Made by a program: the position numbers and the translations under genes
Shown: in pieces, positions 25,426-33,259 of the stretch
How the letters are laid out: each line of letters starts with the position of its first letter
Numbering within the stretch: position 1 is the first letter of the stretch
From: Streptomyces olivaceus
Lineage (GTDB): Bacteria; Actinomycetota; Actinomycetes; Streptomycetales; Streptomycetaceae
Assembly (NCBI RefSeq): GCF_000721235.1
Contig: NZ_JOFH01000006.1
Location: 1-64,000 of the forward strand
DNA length: 64,000 nucleotides
Direction of reading: 5' to 3'
Notes under the pieces: generated by a model
What the model was told of the DNA's origin: nothing
The model's database searches: none
The model's input: the letters and a program-made list of their open reading frames with translations, nothing else

Positions 25426-26631
25426 GTGACCGACAGTTATCTCTACGCAGCGGCAAGAACACCCTTCGGACGCTTCTCGGGCGCCCTCGCCGGCGTCCGG
25501 CCCGACGACCTGGCGGCGCTCGCCGTCAACGGGGTCCTGGCCAAGGTGCCGGAGTTCGCGGCGGGCGACCTCGACGACGTCGTCTGGGGGAACGCCAACG
25601 GCGCCGGTGAGGACAACCGCAACGTCGGCAGGATGGCCGTCTTGCTGGCCGGACTGCCCACCAGCGTTCCCGCCACCACCGTCAACCGGCTCTGCGGCTC
25701 CTCCCTGGACGCGGCGATCATCGCCTCCCGGGCCATCGAGACCGGGGACGCCGACGTCGTGCTGACGGGCGGGGTGGAGTCGATGTCGCGGGCTCCGTGG
25801 GTGCTGCCCAAACCGCACCGCGCCTATCCCGCCGGGGACATGACCGCGGTGTCCACCACCCTGGGCTGGCGGCTGGTCAACGAGCGCATGCCGAAGGAGT
25901 GGACGGTCTCCCTGGGCGAGGCCAACGAGCAGCTCGGCGAGCGGTTCCCCATTCCCCGCGAGCGGCAGGACGAGTTCGCCGCGCGGTCGCACCAGCTCGC
26001 CGACGCGGCCTGGAACGCCGGCTTCTACGACGACCTGGTGGTGCCGGTTCCGGTGGACGGCAAGGGCGGCACCCTCGGCCGGGACGAGGGCATCCGGCCC
26101 GGTTCCACGGCCGACGGGCTCGCCGCGCTGAAGCCCGCCTTCCGCCCGGACGGCGTGATCACCGCGGGCAACGCCTCGCCGCTGAGCGACGGGGCCTCGG
26201 CGGTGCTGCTCGGCTCGCGGTCGGCCGCCGCCCGCATCGGTGCCGATCCGCTGGCGCGGGTCGCGGGGCGCGGGGTCTTCGCGCTGGACCCGCAGCTGTT
26301 CGGCTTCGCCCCGGTGGAGGCGGCGAACCGGGCACTGCGCGGCGCGGGCATCTCCTGGTCCGACGTCTCCGCGGTCGAACTCAACGAGGCGTTCGCCGTA
26401 CAGGCGCTGGCCTGCGTGGACGCCTGGGGGATCGATCCCGCGACGGTCAACGCCAAGGGCGGCGCCATCGCCCTCGGCCACCCCCTGGGCGCCTCCGGCG
26501 GCCGGCTGCTCGGCACGCTGGCCCACCGGCTGAAGGAGTCCGGCGGGCGATGGGGCCTCGCCGCGATCTGTATCGGAGTGGGCCAGGCACTCGCCGTGGT
26601 CCTGGAGAACGTCACGGAGGCGGGCCGATGA
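25426..26631 (+). CDS. pcaF: Acetyl-CoA C-acyltransferase, probable 3-oxoadipyl-CoA thiolase
   Basis: 401 aa thiolase. The acyl-accepting Cys is in VNRLCGSSLDAA (about residue 90). The GGVESMSRAPWV segment, NEAFAVQALA with catalytic His/Asn region, GHPLGASGGR (His) and the terminal CIGVGQA motif (usually CxGGGxG; here the middle Gly is Val) are all in order. Together with the two CoA-transferase subunits it matches pcaF-pcaI-pcaJ, which convert 3-oxoadipate to succinyl-CoA and acetyl-CoA. A general short-chain thiolase is the alternative. The GTG start follows TACCGT by 6 bp, hence probably leaderless. Its stop overlaps the next gene (ATGA). Confidence 0.85.
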   Translation: MTDSYLYAAARTPFGRFSGALAGVRPDDLAALAVNGVLAKVPEFAAGDLDDVVWGNANGAGEDNRNVGRMAVLLAGLPTSVPATTVNRLCGSSLDAAIIASRAIETGDADVVLTGGVESMSRAPWVLPKPHRAYPAGDMTAVSTTLGWRLVNERMPKEWTVSLGEANEQLGERFPIPRERQDEFAARSHQLADAAWNAGFYDDLVVPVPVDGKGGTLGRDEGIRPGSTADGLAALKPAFRPDGVITAGNASPLSDGASAVLLGSRSAAARIGADPLARVAGRGVFALDPQLFGFAPVEAANRALRGAGISWSDVSAVELNEAFAVQALACVDAWGIDPATVNAKGGAIALGHPLGASGGRLLGTLAHRLKESGGRWGLAAICIGVGQALAVVLENVTEAGR

Positions 26632-27296
26632 CCACACAGCTGTGCGCCGACGCCGACGAAGCGGTCGCCGGTGTGGAGGACGGTTCGACCGTGCTCGTCG
26701 GCGGCTTCGGGATGGCCGGGATGCCGGTCGCCCTGATCGACGCCCTCATCCGCCAGGGCGCGAAGGACCTGACCGTGGTGTCCAACAACGCCGGCAACGG
26801 CGACACGGGGCTGGCCGCGCTGCTCGCCGAGGGCCGGGTCCGCAAGGTGATCTGCTCCTTTCCCCGCCAGACCGACTCCCACGTCTTCGACGGGCTGTAC
26901 CGGGCCGGCCGGATCGAGCTGGAGGTCGTGCCGCAGGGCAGCCTGGCCGAGCGGATGCGGGCGGCCGGGGCCGGCATCGGCGCCTTCTACTGCCCCACCG
27001 GAGCGGGCACCCTGCTGGCCGAGGGCAAGGAGACCCGCGTCATCGACGGCCGCCCGCACGTCCTGGAGTACCCGATCCGGGGCGACGTGGCGCTGATCGG
27101 CGCGCACCGGGCCGACCGCATGGGCAACCTCGTCTACCGCAAGACGGCCCGCAACTTCGGGCCGGTCATGGCCACCGCCGCCACGACCGTGGTCGCGCAG
27201 GTCCGCGAGATCGTCGAGACCGGTGCGCTCGACCCCGAGACCGTCGTCACGCCGAGCATCTACGTCGACCGAGTGGTGCAGGAGGGGACCGCATGA
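26628..27296 (+). CDS. pcaI: 3-Oxoacid CoA-transferase, subunit A (PcaI-like)
   Basis: 222 aa class I CoA-transferase alpha subunit. The glycine loop VGGFGMAGMPVALIDAL and the VVSNNAGNGDTGLAALL signature are typical of PcaI/ScoA/AtoD proteins. The later FYCPTGAGTLLAEGKETR segment also matches. It transfers CoA from succinyl-CoA to a 3-oxoacid, here probably 3-oxoadipate given the thiolase neighbour. Acetoacetate transferase (ScoA) is the alternative. Four-base overlaps with both neighbours make the three genes translationally coupled. Confidence 0.87.
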   Translation: MTTQLCADADEAVAGVEDGSTVLVGGFGMAGMPVALIDALIRQGAKDLTVVSNNAGNGDTGLAALLAEGRVRKVICSFPRQTDSHVFDGLYRAGRIELEVVPQGSLAERMRAAGAGIGAFYCPTGAGTLLAEGKETRVIDGRPHVLEYPIRGDVALIGAHRADRMGNLVYRKTARNFGPVMATAATTVVAQVREIVETGALDPETVVTPSIYVDRVVQEGTA

Positions 27297-28003
27297 ACAC
27301 CGACCGACGACCCGCCCCGCAGGAGACACCCGTTCCGGACGTACGCGGTCCGCAGGACGCAGCCGGTCCGCTGGACCAGGACGCCGTCGCCGCCCTCGTC
27401 GCCCGCGACATTCCCCACGGCGCCTTCGTCAACCTCGGCATCGGCCGGCCGACCTCGGTCGCCGACCATCTGGCGGCCGACTCCGGTGTCGTGCTGCACA
27501 CCGAGAACGGCATGCTGAACATGGGGCCCGCGGCCCGCGGCGACGCGGTCGACCCGGACCTCACCAACGCGGGCAAGGTGCCCGTCACCGAGCTGCCGGG
27601 GGCGGCGTACTTCCACCACGCGGACTCCTTCGCCATGATGCGCGGCGGCCACCTGGACATCTGCGTCCTGGGCGCCTTCCAGGTCTCCGCGGCCGGCGAC
27701 CTCGCCAACTGGCACACCGGCGCACCCGACGCCATCCCCGCCGTCGGCGGGGCCATGGACCTGGCGATCGGGGCGAAGCAGGTGTTCGTCATGATGACGC
27801 TCTTCACCAGGTCCGGCGCGCCCAAGCTGGTCCCGCGGTGCACCTACCCCCTGACGGGGCAGGGCTGCGCCGACCGCGTCTACACCGACCACGCGGTGTT
27901 CGACATCACGCCGGAGGGCGTGGTGGTGCGGGAGACCTTCGGGACCGGCGTCGACGAGCTCGCGGGGCGCCTGGACCTGCCGCTGCTGTCGCCCGGCGGC
28001 TGA
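27293..28003 (+). CDS. pcaJ: 3-Oxoacid CoA-transferase, subunit B (PcaJ-like)
   Basis: 236 aa beta subunit. The catalytic Glu that forms the glutamyl-CoA thioester is in LHTENGMLNMGP (about residues 66-77). The FVNLGIGRPTSVADHL start and the MMTLFTRSGAPKLVPRC stretch are family hallmarks. An N-terminal extension of about 35 polar residues precedes the domain. It is the last gene of the LysR-linked operon. A GC-rich tandem repeat array follows, before the convergent MFS gene. Confidence 0.87.
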   Translation: MNTDRRPAPQETPVPDVRGPQDAAGPLDQDAVAALVARDIPHGAFVNLGIGRPTSVADHLAADSGVVLHTENGMLNMGPAARGDAVDPDLTNAGKVPVTELPGAAYFHHADSFAMMRGGHLDICVLGAFQVSAAGDLANWHTGAPDAIPAVGGAMDLAIGAKQVFVMMTLFTRSGAPKLVPRCTYPLTGQGCADRVYTDHAVFDITPEGVVVRETFGTGVDELAGRLDLPLLSPGG

Positions 28004-28014
28004 CACCGCGCGGA

Positions 28015-28124
28015 GGGCGCCCCGTAGAAGGCGTCCCGCTGGGGGCGTCCCGCGGAAGGCGCCCCGCCCGCTGGGGGGCGTCCCGCGGAAGGCGCCCCGC
28101 TGAGGGCGTCCCGCAGAAGGTGTC
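28015..28124. repeat. GC-rich tandem repeat array between pcaJ-like and MFS genes
   Basis: Two identical 26-bp units (28042-28067 and 28075-28100, core GTCCCGCGGAAGGCGCC) are offset by 33 bp and flanked by degenerate units on both sides. Units contain short inverted segments (GGGGCG/CGCCCC), so the array can fold into successive hairpins. It may act as a terminator zone between the two convergent transcription units. Confidence 0.7.
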
Positions 28125-28142
28125 GCGAACGCCGTCCGGCCG

Positions 28143-29510
28143 TCAGCCCGGGCGGCGTTCGCGCAGGTCGCGGGTCTTGACGCCGACGAGGAGCAGGACG
28201 ACGGCGAGCAGCACGATGGCGGCGCTGATCTGCAGGCCGAGAGCGAGGCTGCCGGTCCTGGCCTGGATGAAGCCGAGCAGGGACGGGGAGGCCGCGGCGG
28301 CGAAGGAACCCATCGAGGTGACGAAGGCGATGCCGGTGGCCGCGGCGCGCTCGCCGAGGTAGATCGAGGGGATCGAGTAGAAGACGGTGAGCCCCGAATA
28401 GTGGGCGGCGGCCAGCACGGCCAGCAGGACGACGACCACGACGACGCTCCCCTCGGACAACGAGAGCGCCACCATGGCGCAGGCGGCGACCGTCCAGCTC
28501 AGCGCCGCGTGCCAGCGGCGCTCCAGGGTGCGGTCGGAGTGCCGGCCCACGATCTGCATGACGACGATGCCGAGCAGCGGCGGCAGCGCGGAGAAGAAGC
28601 CCAGGTTCAGGACGTCGCCCACCCCCGCGTCGGCGATGATGCGCGGGGTCCAGAAGGAGACGGCGTTGGCGAGCGTGTAGGCGCCGCAGGCGCACAGGCC
28701 GATGATCCACACCTTGGGGTCGCGCAGCGCGAGCCGCAGTCCTCCGTGCCCCTTCTCCTCCCCGGTCTTGCGCTGCTGGTCGGCGACCAGGTCGGCGCGG
28801 ACGGCGGTCTTCTGGGCCGGGGAGAGCCAGCGGGCCTGCTCGGGCGCGTCGACGAGCCAGACGAGGACGGCGACGGCGAGCAGGATCGGCGGGATGCCCT
28901 CGATGACGAACAGCCACTGCCAGTCGGCGAGGCCGCCGACGCCGCCGAAGGTGTGCATGATCCAGCCGGACATCAGGGAGCCGAGGACCCCGGAGACGGG
29001 CACGCCCGCGAAGAACACCGCGGTCATCCGGGTGCGCCGCGCGGAGGGGAACCAGCAGGCCAGGAAGTACAGCGCCCCGGGGAAGAAGCCGGCCTCGGCG
29101 ACGCCGAGCAGAAACCGGGCGACGTAGAAGGTCACCTCGTCCTGCACGAGGGCGGTGGCGACGGTGACGACGCCCCAGGACGCCATGATGCGGACCAGCG
29201 TCCGGCGGGCACCGAACCGGGCGAGCAGGCTCGCGCTCGGCACCTCGAAGACGATGAAGCCGACGAAGAACAGCGTCACGCCGAGGCCGTACACGGCGGA
29301 GCCGAAGCCGAGGTCGCGTTCGAGACCCTGCTCGGCGATGCCGATGTTGGTGCGGTCGATGAAGCTGACGACGTAGCACACGACCAGCAGCGGCATCACG
29401 CGCCAGGCGATGGTGCGGTAGGTGGCGTCACGGTCGACGGACGCGGCGCCGGCCGCCGGCGGTCCCGGGGACTCCGTGGACGCGGAGGTGGAAGTGGAGG
29501 GGTCGACCAC
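28143..29510 (-). CDS. MFS transporter, anion:cation symporter family
   Basis: 455 aa with 12 predicted membrane helices. The loop motif after helix 2 (SLLARFGARRTLVRIMASWG), the N-terminal RTNIGIAEQGLERDLGFGSA, and FFAGVPVSGVLGSLMSGWIM are characteristic of the ACS/phthalate-permease family, which imports organic carboxylate anions. A central cytoplasmic loop (about residues 210-245) is highly charged. The GTG start has AAGGAG 9 nt upstream. It diverges from the MarR gene across an operator palindrome (29579-29599). It is therefore the likely uptake system for the substrate catabolised by the operon beyond marR. Confidence 0.88.
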   Translation of the reverse strand: MVDPSTSTSASTESPGPPAAGAASVDRDATYRTIAWRVMPLLVVCYVVSFIDRTNIGIAEQGLERDLGFGSAVYGLGVTLFFVGFIVFEVPSASLLARFGARRTLVRIMASWGVVTVATALVQDEVTFYVARFLLGVAEAGFFPGALYFLACWFPSARRTRMTAVFFAGVPVSGVLGSLMSGWIMHTFGGVGGLADWQWLFVIEGIPPILLAVAVLVWLVDAPEQARWLSPAQKTAVRADLVADQQRKTGEEKGHGGLRLALRDPKVWIIGLCACGAYTLANAVSFWTPRIIADAGVGDVLNLGFFSALPPLLGIVVMQIVGRHSDRTLERRWHAALSWTVAACAMVALSLSEGSVVVVVVLLAVLAAAHYSGLTVFYSIPSIYLGERAAATGIAFVTSMGSFAAAASPSLLGFIQARTGSLALGLQISAAIVLLAVVLLLVGVKTRDLRERRPG

Positions 29511-29578
29511 GATGTACGACTCCTTGCGTGAAGTGACAGGGTCGCAGAGGGCCGCGACCGGTGCGAGTCTCGACCTGA

Positions 29579-29599
29579 GGTGTTGATAAAGTCAACACC
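29579..29599. promoter_or_regulatory. MarR operator, site 1 (MFS/marR intergenic)
   Basis: GGTGTTGA-TAAAG-TCAACACC is a perfect 8-bp inverted repeat with a 5-bp centre, placed between the divergent MFS and marR starts. An identical site read from the other strand lies at 30193-30213 in front of the catabolic operon. Duplication of an exact 21-bp palindrome around one MarR gene is strong evidence for its operator. Confidence 0.85.
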
Positions 29600-29641
29600 T
29601 TGGAGGGATCGGAGGAAGTCGCCGGCGATACGATGTCCGCC

Positions 29642-30127
29642 ATGCAGAAGCGTGAGGGTGGCTCAGACCTCGTCCCGATCTCGGAGCTGTTGTCCTACCG
29701 GCTGTCGCGCACGTCGTCGGCGCTGTCGCGCAGCGCGGCACTGCGCTACCGGCGCGAGTTCGACGTCAGCCTCGGCGAGTGGCGCACCATCGCGCTCATC
29801 GCGGCCGACCCGACCCTGACCCTCAACCGGCTCGCCCGTCGCGCCGGGCTGGACAAGGCGCAGATGAGCCGGGTGGTGCGGGGCCTGGTGGAGCGGGACC
29901 TGGTCCGCCGCACCGAGGGCTCGGGGCGCACCCGGCAACTGGCCCTGACCGAGGCCGGAGTGGTGCTGTACCGGGGACTGATCGCGGCGGCCAACGAGCG
30001 CGACGCCGCGTTCGCGGCCGCCCTCTCGCCCGAGGAGTCGGGCGCGCTGGAGCGGGCCCTGGAGAAGCTGGCCGACCTCGCACTGACCATGGAGCACCAG
30101 GAGCGGGACCGCCTCGACGACGCGTGA
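29642..30127 (+). CDS. MarR-family regulator of the catabolic operon
   Basis: 161 aa winged-helix repressor. Domain order is typical: dimerisation helices (LLSYRLSRTSSALSRSAALR), recognition HTH (LNRLARRAGLDKAQMSRVVR), wing (VRRTEGSGRTRQLALTEAG) and the C-terminal dimer helix. ATG 29642 is preferred because TACGAT (29629-29634) ends 7 bp before it (leaderless pattern). ATG 29633 or a TTG at 29600 would lengthen it. Operator copies on both sides suggest it represses itself, the MFS gene and the operon from 30256. The ligand is presumably a CoA thioester or the carboxylate substrate. Confidence 0.88.
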   Translation: MQKREGGSDLVPISELLSYRLSRTSSALSRSAALRYRREFDVSLGEWRTIALIAADPTLTLNRLARRAGLDKAQMSRVVRGLVERDLVRRTEGSGRTRQLALTEAGVVLYRGLIAAANERDAAFAAALSPEESGALERALEKLADLALTMEHQERDRLDDA

Positions 30128-30192
30128 GGGCGCACGGGACGGCCGCCCAGTGATCGACCAGTGATCGACCAGCGATGGACCAGCGATGGACC

Positions 30193-30213
30193 GGTGTTGA
30201 CTTTATCAACACC
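30193..30213. promoter_or_regulatory. MarR operator, site 2 (upstream of the catabolic operon)
   Basis: GGTGTTGA-CTTTA-TCAACACC, the reverse complement of site 1 including the 5-bp centre, 43 bp before the ATG of the lyase-like gene. It would place the six-gene operon under the adjacent MarR protein. Confidence 0.85.
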
Positions 30214-30255
30214 CGGGGGTGATTCTGGTCGGGTCATCCACGAGGAGGTGGCCCG

Positions 30256-31203
30256 ATGACCGACGCGGTCACGATCTGCGAGTGCTTCGCCCGGGACGGT
30301 CTCCAGCACGAACCCGGGTTCGTGCCGACCGATACGAAGATCAGCCTGCTGGAGTCCTTCGCCGCGGCCGGCTTCCGCCGCGTCGAGGCGACGAGCTACA
30401 GCCATCCGCGGTGGGTGCCCGCCTTCGCCGACGCCAGTGAGGTGCTGGCGGGCATCACCCACCGCCCCGGCGTGGCGTTCAAGGCGACCTGCCCCAACCC
30501 CAGGGCCGTACGACGCGCCCTGGAGGACCTCGACCGGGGCACCGGCGCCGAGGAACTGAGCCTGCTGGTGTCCGCCAGCGAGAGCCACACGCAGCGCAAC
30601 CTGCGCTCCACCCGCGAGGAGCAGTGGCAGCGGGTGGCGGAGATGACGGAGCTGGCCGGCGGCCGGTTCCGGCTGGTCGGCGTGGTGTCCGTCGCCTTCG
30701 GCTGCCCCTTCGAGGGACACGTCGACCCGGGCCGGGTGGCCGAGGACGTCGCCCGCTTCGTCGAGCTGGGCGCGGACGCCGTGACGCTGGGCGACACCAC
30801 CGGCGTCGCCACGCCCGGCTCCGTCGCCGCGCTGTTCCGCCGGCTGGAGCGGGCCCACCCCGGACTGCCGGTCGTCGCCCACTTCCACAACACGCGCGGT
30901 ACGGGCATCGCCAACGCGGTCGCCGCCCTGGAGGCGGGCTGCCGGCACTTCGACAGCGCCCTGGGCGGCGTCGGCGGCCATCCGTCGCAGATCGGCTACG
31001 GCGCCGGGCTGACCGGCAACGTCTGCACCGAGGACCTCGTCGGCCTCTTCGACGCGATGGGCGTCGAGACCGGCCTCGACCTGGACGCCCTGGCCGCCGC
31101 CTCACGGACCTGCGAGGAGGCGCTGGGCCGGCCGCTGCACAGCATGGTGGCGCGGGCCGGCTTCGACCGCTTCCCGGCACCGGCGGCGACCACGGCGGCC
31201 TGA
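30256..31203 (+). CDS. HMG-CoA-lyase-like DRE-TIM aldolase/lyase with Cys-to-His change
   Basis: 315 aa TIM-barrel lyase. Metal and substrate residues of hydroxymethylglutaryl-CoA lyases are present: Arg13-Asp14 in FARDGLQ, Glu44, and the HxH pair His209/His211 (HFHNTRG). The C-terminal glycine loop is GGVGGHPSQIG, where true HMG-CoA lyases have GGLGGCP; His242 replaces the catalytic cysteine. It probably cleaves a 3-hydroxy-acyl-CoA with related chemistry, but the exact reaction is uncertain. GAGGAGG precedes the ATG. It is the first gene of the MarR-controlled operon. Confidence 0.82.
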   Translation: MTDAVTICECFARDGLQHEPGFVPTDTKISLLESFAAAGFRRVEATSYSHPRWVPAFADASEVLAGITHRPGVAFKATCPNPRAVRRALEDLDRGTGAEELSLLVSASESHTQRNLRSTREEQWQRVAEMTELAGGRFRLVGVVSVAFGCPFEGHVDPGRVAEDVARFVELGADAVTLGDTTGVATPGSVAALFRRLERAHPGLPVVAHFHNTRGTGIANAVAALEAGCRHFDSALGGVGGHPSQIGYGAGLTGNVCTEDLVGLFDAMGVETGLDLDALAAASRTCEEALGRPLHSMVARAGFDRFPAPAATTAA

Positions 31204-31262
31204 CCGCCCGCGCACCCGCCCCTCCCCTGCCGCCCCACTTCTCCGGAACGAGGAGATCCCAC

Positions 31263-32033
31263 GTGACCGTCACGACCAGCGGACGGCCGGCCGCCCCGAG
31301 CGACCCGGCCGCCGACGTGCTGCTCGTCGAGGACCGCGGCGCCGTCCGCGTCCTGACCCTGCACCGCCCCGACAAGCTCAACGCGCTGAACACCGCCCTG
31401 ACCCGGGCGCTGAGCGACGCCCTCACCGCGGCCGAGCGGGACGCCGGTGTCCGTGCCGTCGTCCTCACCGGCGCGGGCCGGGCCTTCTGCGCGGGCGCCG
31501 ACCTCTCCGAGTTCTCCGAGCTCACCCCGGACCAGCCGGACGCCGTACTGGAGCGGGCGGCGCTCACCGCGCGGCTCCAGACACAGATGCAGGACATGGG
31601 CACGCCGGTCGTCTCCGCGGTGCGCGGCGCCGCGGTGGGCGGCGGGGCCGGACTGGCGATCGGCGCCGACATGGCCGTGGCCGGGACCGACCTGAAGTTC
31701 GGCTATCCGGAGCTGCGGCACTCCATCGTGCCCGCCCTCGTGATGACCGGGCTCCAGCGCCACCTGGGCCGCAAGCTCGCCTTCGAACTGGTCAGCACCG
31801 GCCGGCTGCTGAGCGCCGCCGAGGCCGCGGAGCACGGCCTGGTCAACCGGGTGGTCGAGCCGGACGAGGTGGAGGGCGCCGCGCTGGAGATCGCCGAACG
31901 GTGGGCCGCCGTCGAACCGCGGGCGATCCGCGCGGCCAAGGACCTCTTCTACCGCGTCGCCGACCTGCCCACCGAGGCCGCCATGCGGGCGGGGCAGGAC
32001 GTCAACGCGCTGATGCGGGCGTTCCGCCGGTGA
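31263..32033 (+). CDS. Enoyl-CoA hydratase/isomerase (crotonase) 1
   Basis: 256 aa crotonase-fold protein. Oxyanion-hole segments are GRAFCAGADLSEF (about residues 74-86) and RGAAVGGGAGLAIGADM (about 119-135). A glutamate at a possible catalytic position lies in YPELRHSIVPAL. C-terminal AAKDLFYRVADLP helices fit the family. It should hydrate or isomerise an unsaturated acyl-CoA. GTG 31263 follows AGGAG by 7 nt; its stop overlaps the CoA-transferase start (GTGA). Confidence 0.85.
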   Translation: MTVTTSGRPAAPSDPAADVLLVEDRGAVRVLTLHRPDKLNALNTALTRALSDALTAAERDAGVRAVVLTGAGRAFCAGADLSEFSELTPDQPDAVLERAALTARLQTQMQDMGTPVVSAVRGAAVGGGAGLAIGADMAVAGTDLKFGYPELRHSIVPALVMTGLQRHLGRKLAFELVSTGRLLSAAEAAEHGLVNRVVEPDEVEGAALEIAERWAAVEPRAIRAAKDLFYRVADLPTEAAMRAGQDVNALMRAFRR

Positions 32034-33259
32034 GCGCGCCGACCGCGCCGACCGCGCCCCGCCCGCTGGAGGGCGTCACCGTCCTGGACTTCTCCCGGGT
32101 GCTGGCGGCCCCGATGGCCACCCAGATCCTCGCCGAGCTCGGCGCCACCGTCGTCAAGGTGGAGCGGCCGGGCGGCGGCGACGAGACCCGCGGCTTCGAG
32201 CCCAGGCTGCCGCACGGCGAGAGCGCCTACTTCTTCGCCTTCAACCGGGGCAAGCGCTCCGTCGCCCTCGACCTCAAGGACCCCCGCGGCCGGGACGTCG
32301 CCCGCCGGCTCGCCGCCCGCGCGGACGTCGTGGTGGAGAACTTCCTGCCCGGCGCGATGGACCGGCTCGGTCTCGGCTACGACGATCTCGCCGCCGGCAA
32401 TCCCGGCCTGGTCTACGTCTCCGCGACCGGCTTCGGGCAGAGCGGCCCCGACCGTACCCGCAAGGGCTACGACACCGTCTTCCAGGCGCTGTCCGGCGTG
32501 ATGGCGATGACCGGCGAACCCGACGGGCCGCCCAGCAAGACGGGCATCCCGGTCGCCGACATGACCTCCGGGCTCTGGGTCGCCATCGCCGTGCTCACCG
32601 GCCTCGCCGGGCGCGGCGTCAGCGGCCGGGGCCGCCACTTCGACGTCTCGATGATGGACGTCCAGCTCAGCCTGCACGCCCTCAACGCGGCCCGGCTCTT
32701 CGCGTTGGACGAGGACCCCGCGCGCACCGGCACGCAGCACCCCGGCCGGGTGCCCTCCGCGGCGTTCGAGACGGCCGACGGCGGCTGGCTGCACATCAGC
32801 GGCAGCGACCAGCACTGGGTGCCGCTGTGCGAGGTCCTCGGTCTCGACGGCCTCGCCGCCGACCCGGAGCTGCGGCACAACGCCGGGCGGGTCGCCCGGC
32901 GCGAGGACGTGATGACCGCCCTGCGCGCCGCGATCGCCCGGCGGGAGCGCGACCCGCTGCTGAAGGAGCTGCTCGCCGCCGACGTCCCGGCCGGTGCGGT
33001 GCGCGGCGTCCGCGAGGCGCTGGCCGATCCGCACGCGCGGGCCCGCGGCGTCGTCACCGAGTTCGAGCATCCCACCGAGGGCACCTTCCGCGCCCTGCGC
33101 ACCCCGCTGCGCGAGACCGACGGCGCCCCGCCCGCGGCCGGCGCACCGCCGCTGCTGGGCGCCGACACCGACGCCGTGCTGGCCGATCTGGCCGGTCTCG
33201 GCGACGAGGAGATCGACGAGCTGCGGGAAGCGGGGGTGATCCAGGATGGCGGACGCTGA
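32030..33259 (+). CDS. Class III (CaiB/BaiF, Frc) acyl-CoA transferase
   Basis: 409 aa family III CoA-transferase. The N-terminal LEGVTVLDFSRVLAAPMATQ with the GATVVKVERPGGGDE strand is diagnostic. The catalytic Asp is in GIPVADMTSG (about residue 172). Such enzymes move CoA between a donor thioester and a carboxylate (formyl, succinyl, carnitine, itaconate or bile-acid types). The GTG start overlaps the preceding crotonase stop, and its end overlaps the next gene by 14 bp. Alongside an AMP-forming ligase it gives the operon two ways to activate or recycle CoA esters. Confidence 0.87.
   Translation: MSAPTAPTAPRPLEGVTVLDFSRVLAAPMATQILAELGATVVKVERPGGGDETRGFEPRLPHGESAYFFAFNRGKRSVALDLKDPRGRDVARRLAARADVVVENFLPGAMDRLGLGYDDLAAGNPGLVYVSATGFGQSGPDRTRKGYDTVFQALSGVMAMTGEPDGPPSKTGIPVADMTSGLWVAIAVLTGLAGRGVSGRGRHFDVSMMDVQLSLHALNAARLFALDEDPARTGTQHPGRVPSAAFETADGGWLHISGSDQHWVPLCEVLGLDGLAADPELRHNAGRVARREDVMTALRAAIARRERDPLLKELLAADVPAGAVRGVREALADPHARARGVVTEFEHPTEGTFRALRTPLRETDGAPPAAGAPPLLGADTDAVLADLAGLGDEEIDELREAGVIQDGGR

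Noticed and set aside
28015..28124. CRISPR-like array
   Set aside because: The repeats are only partly conserved, the spacers are short and similar to the repeats, and no cas genes are near.
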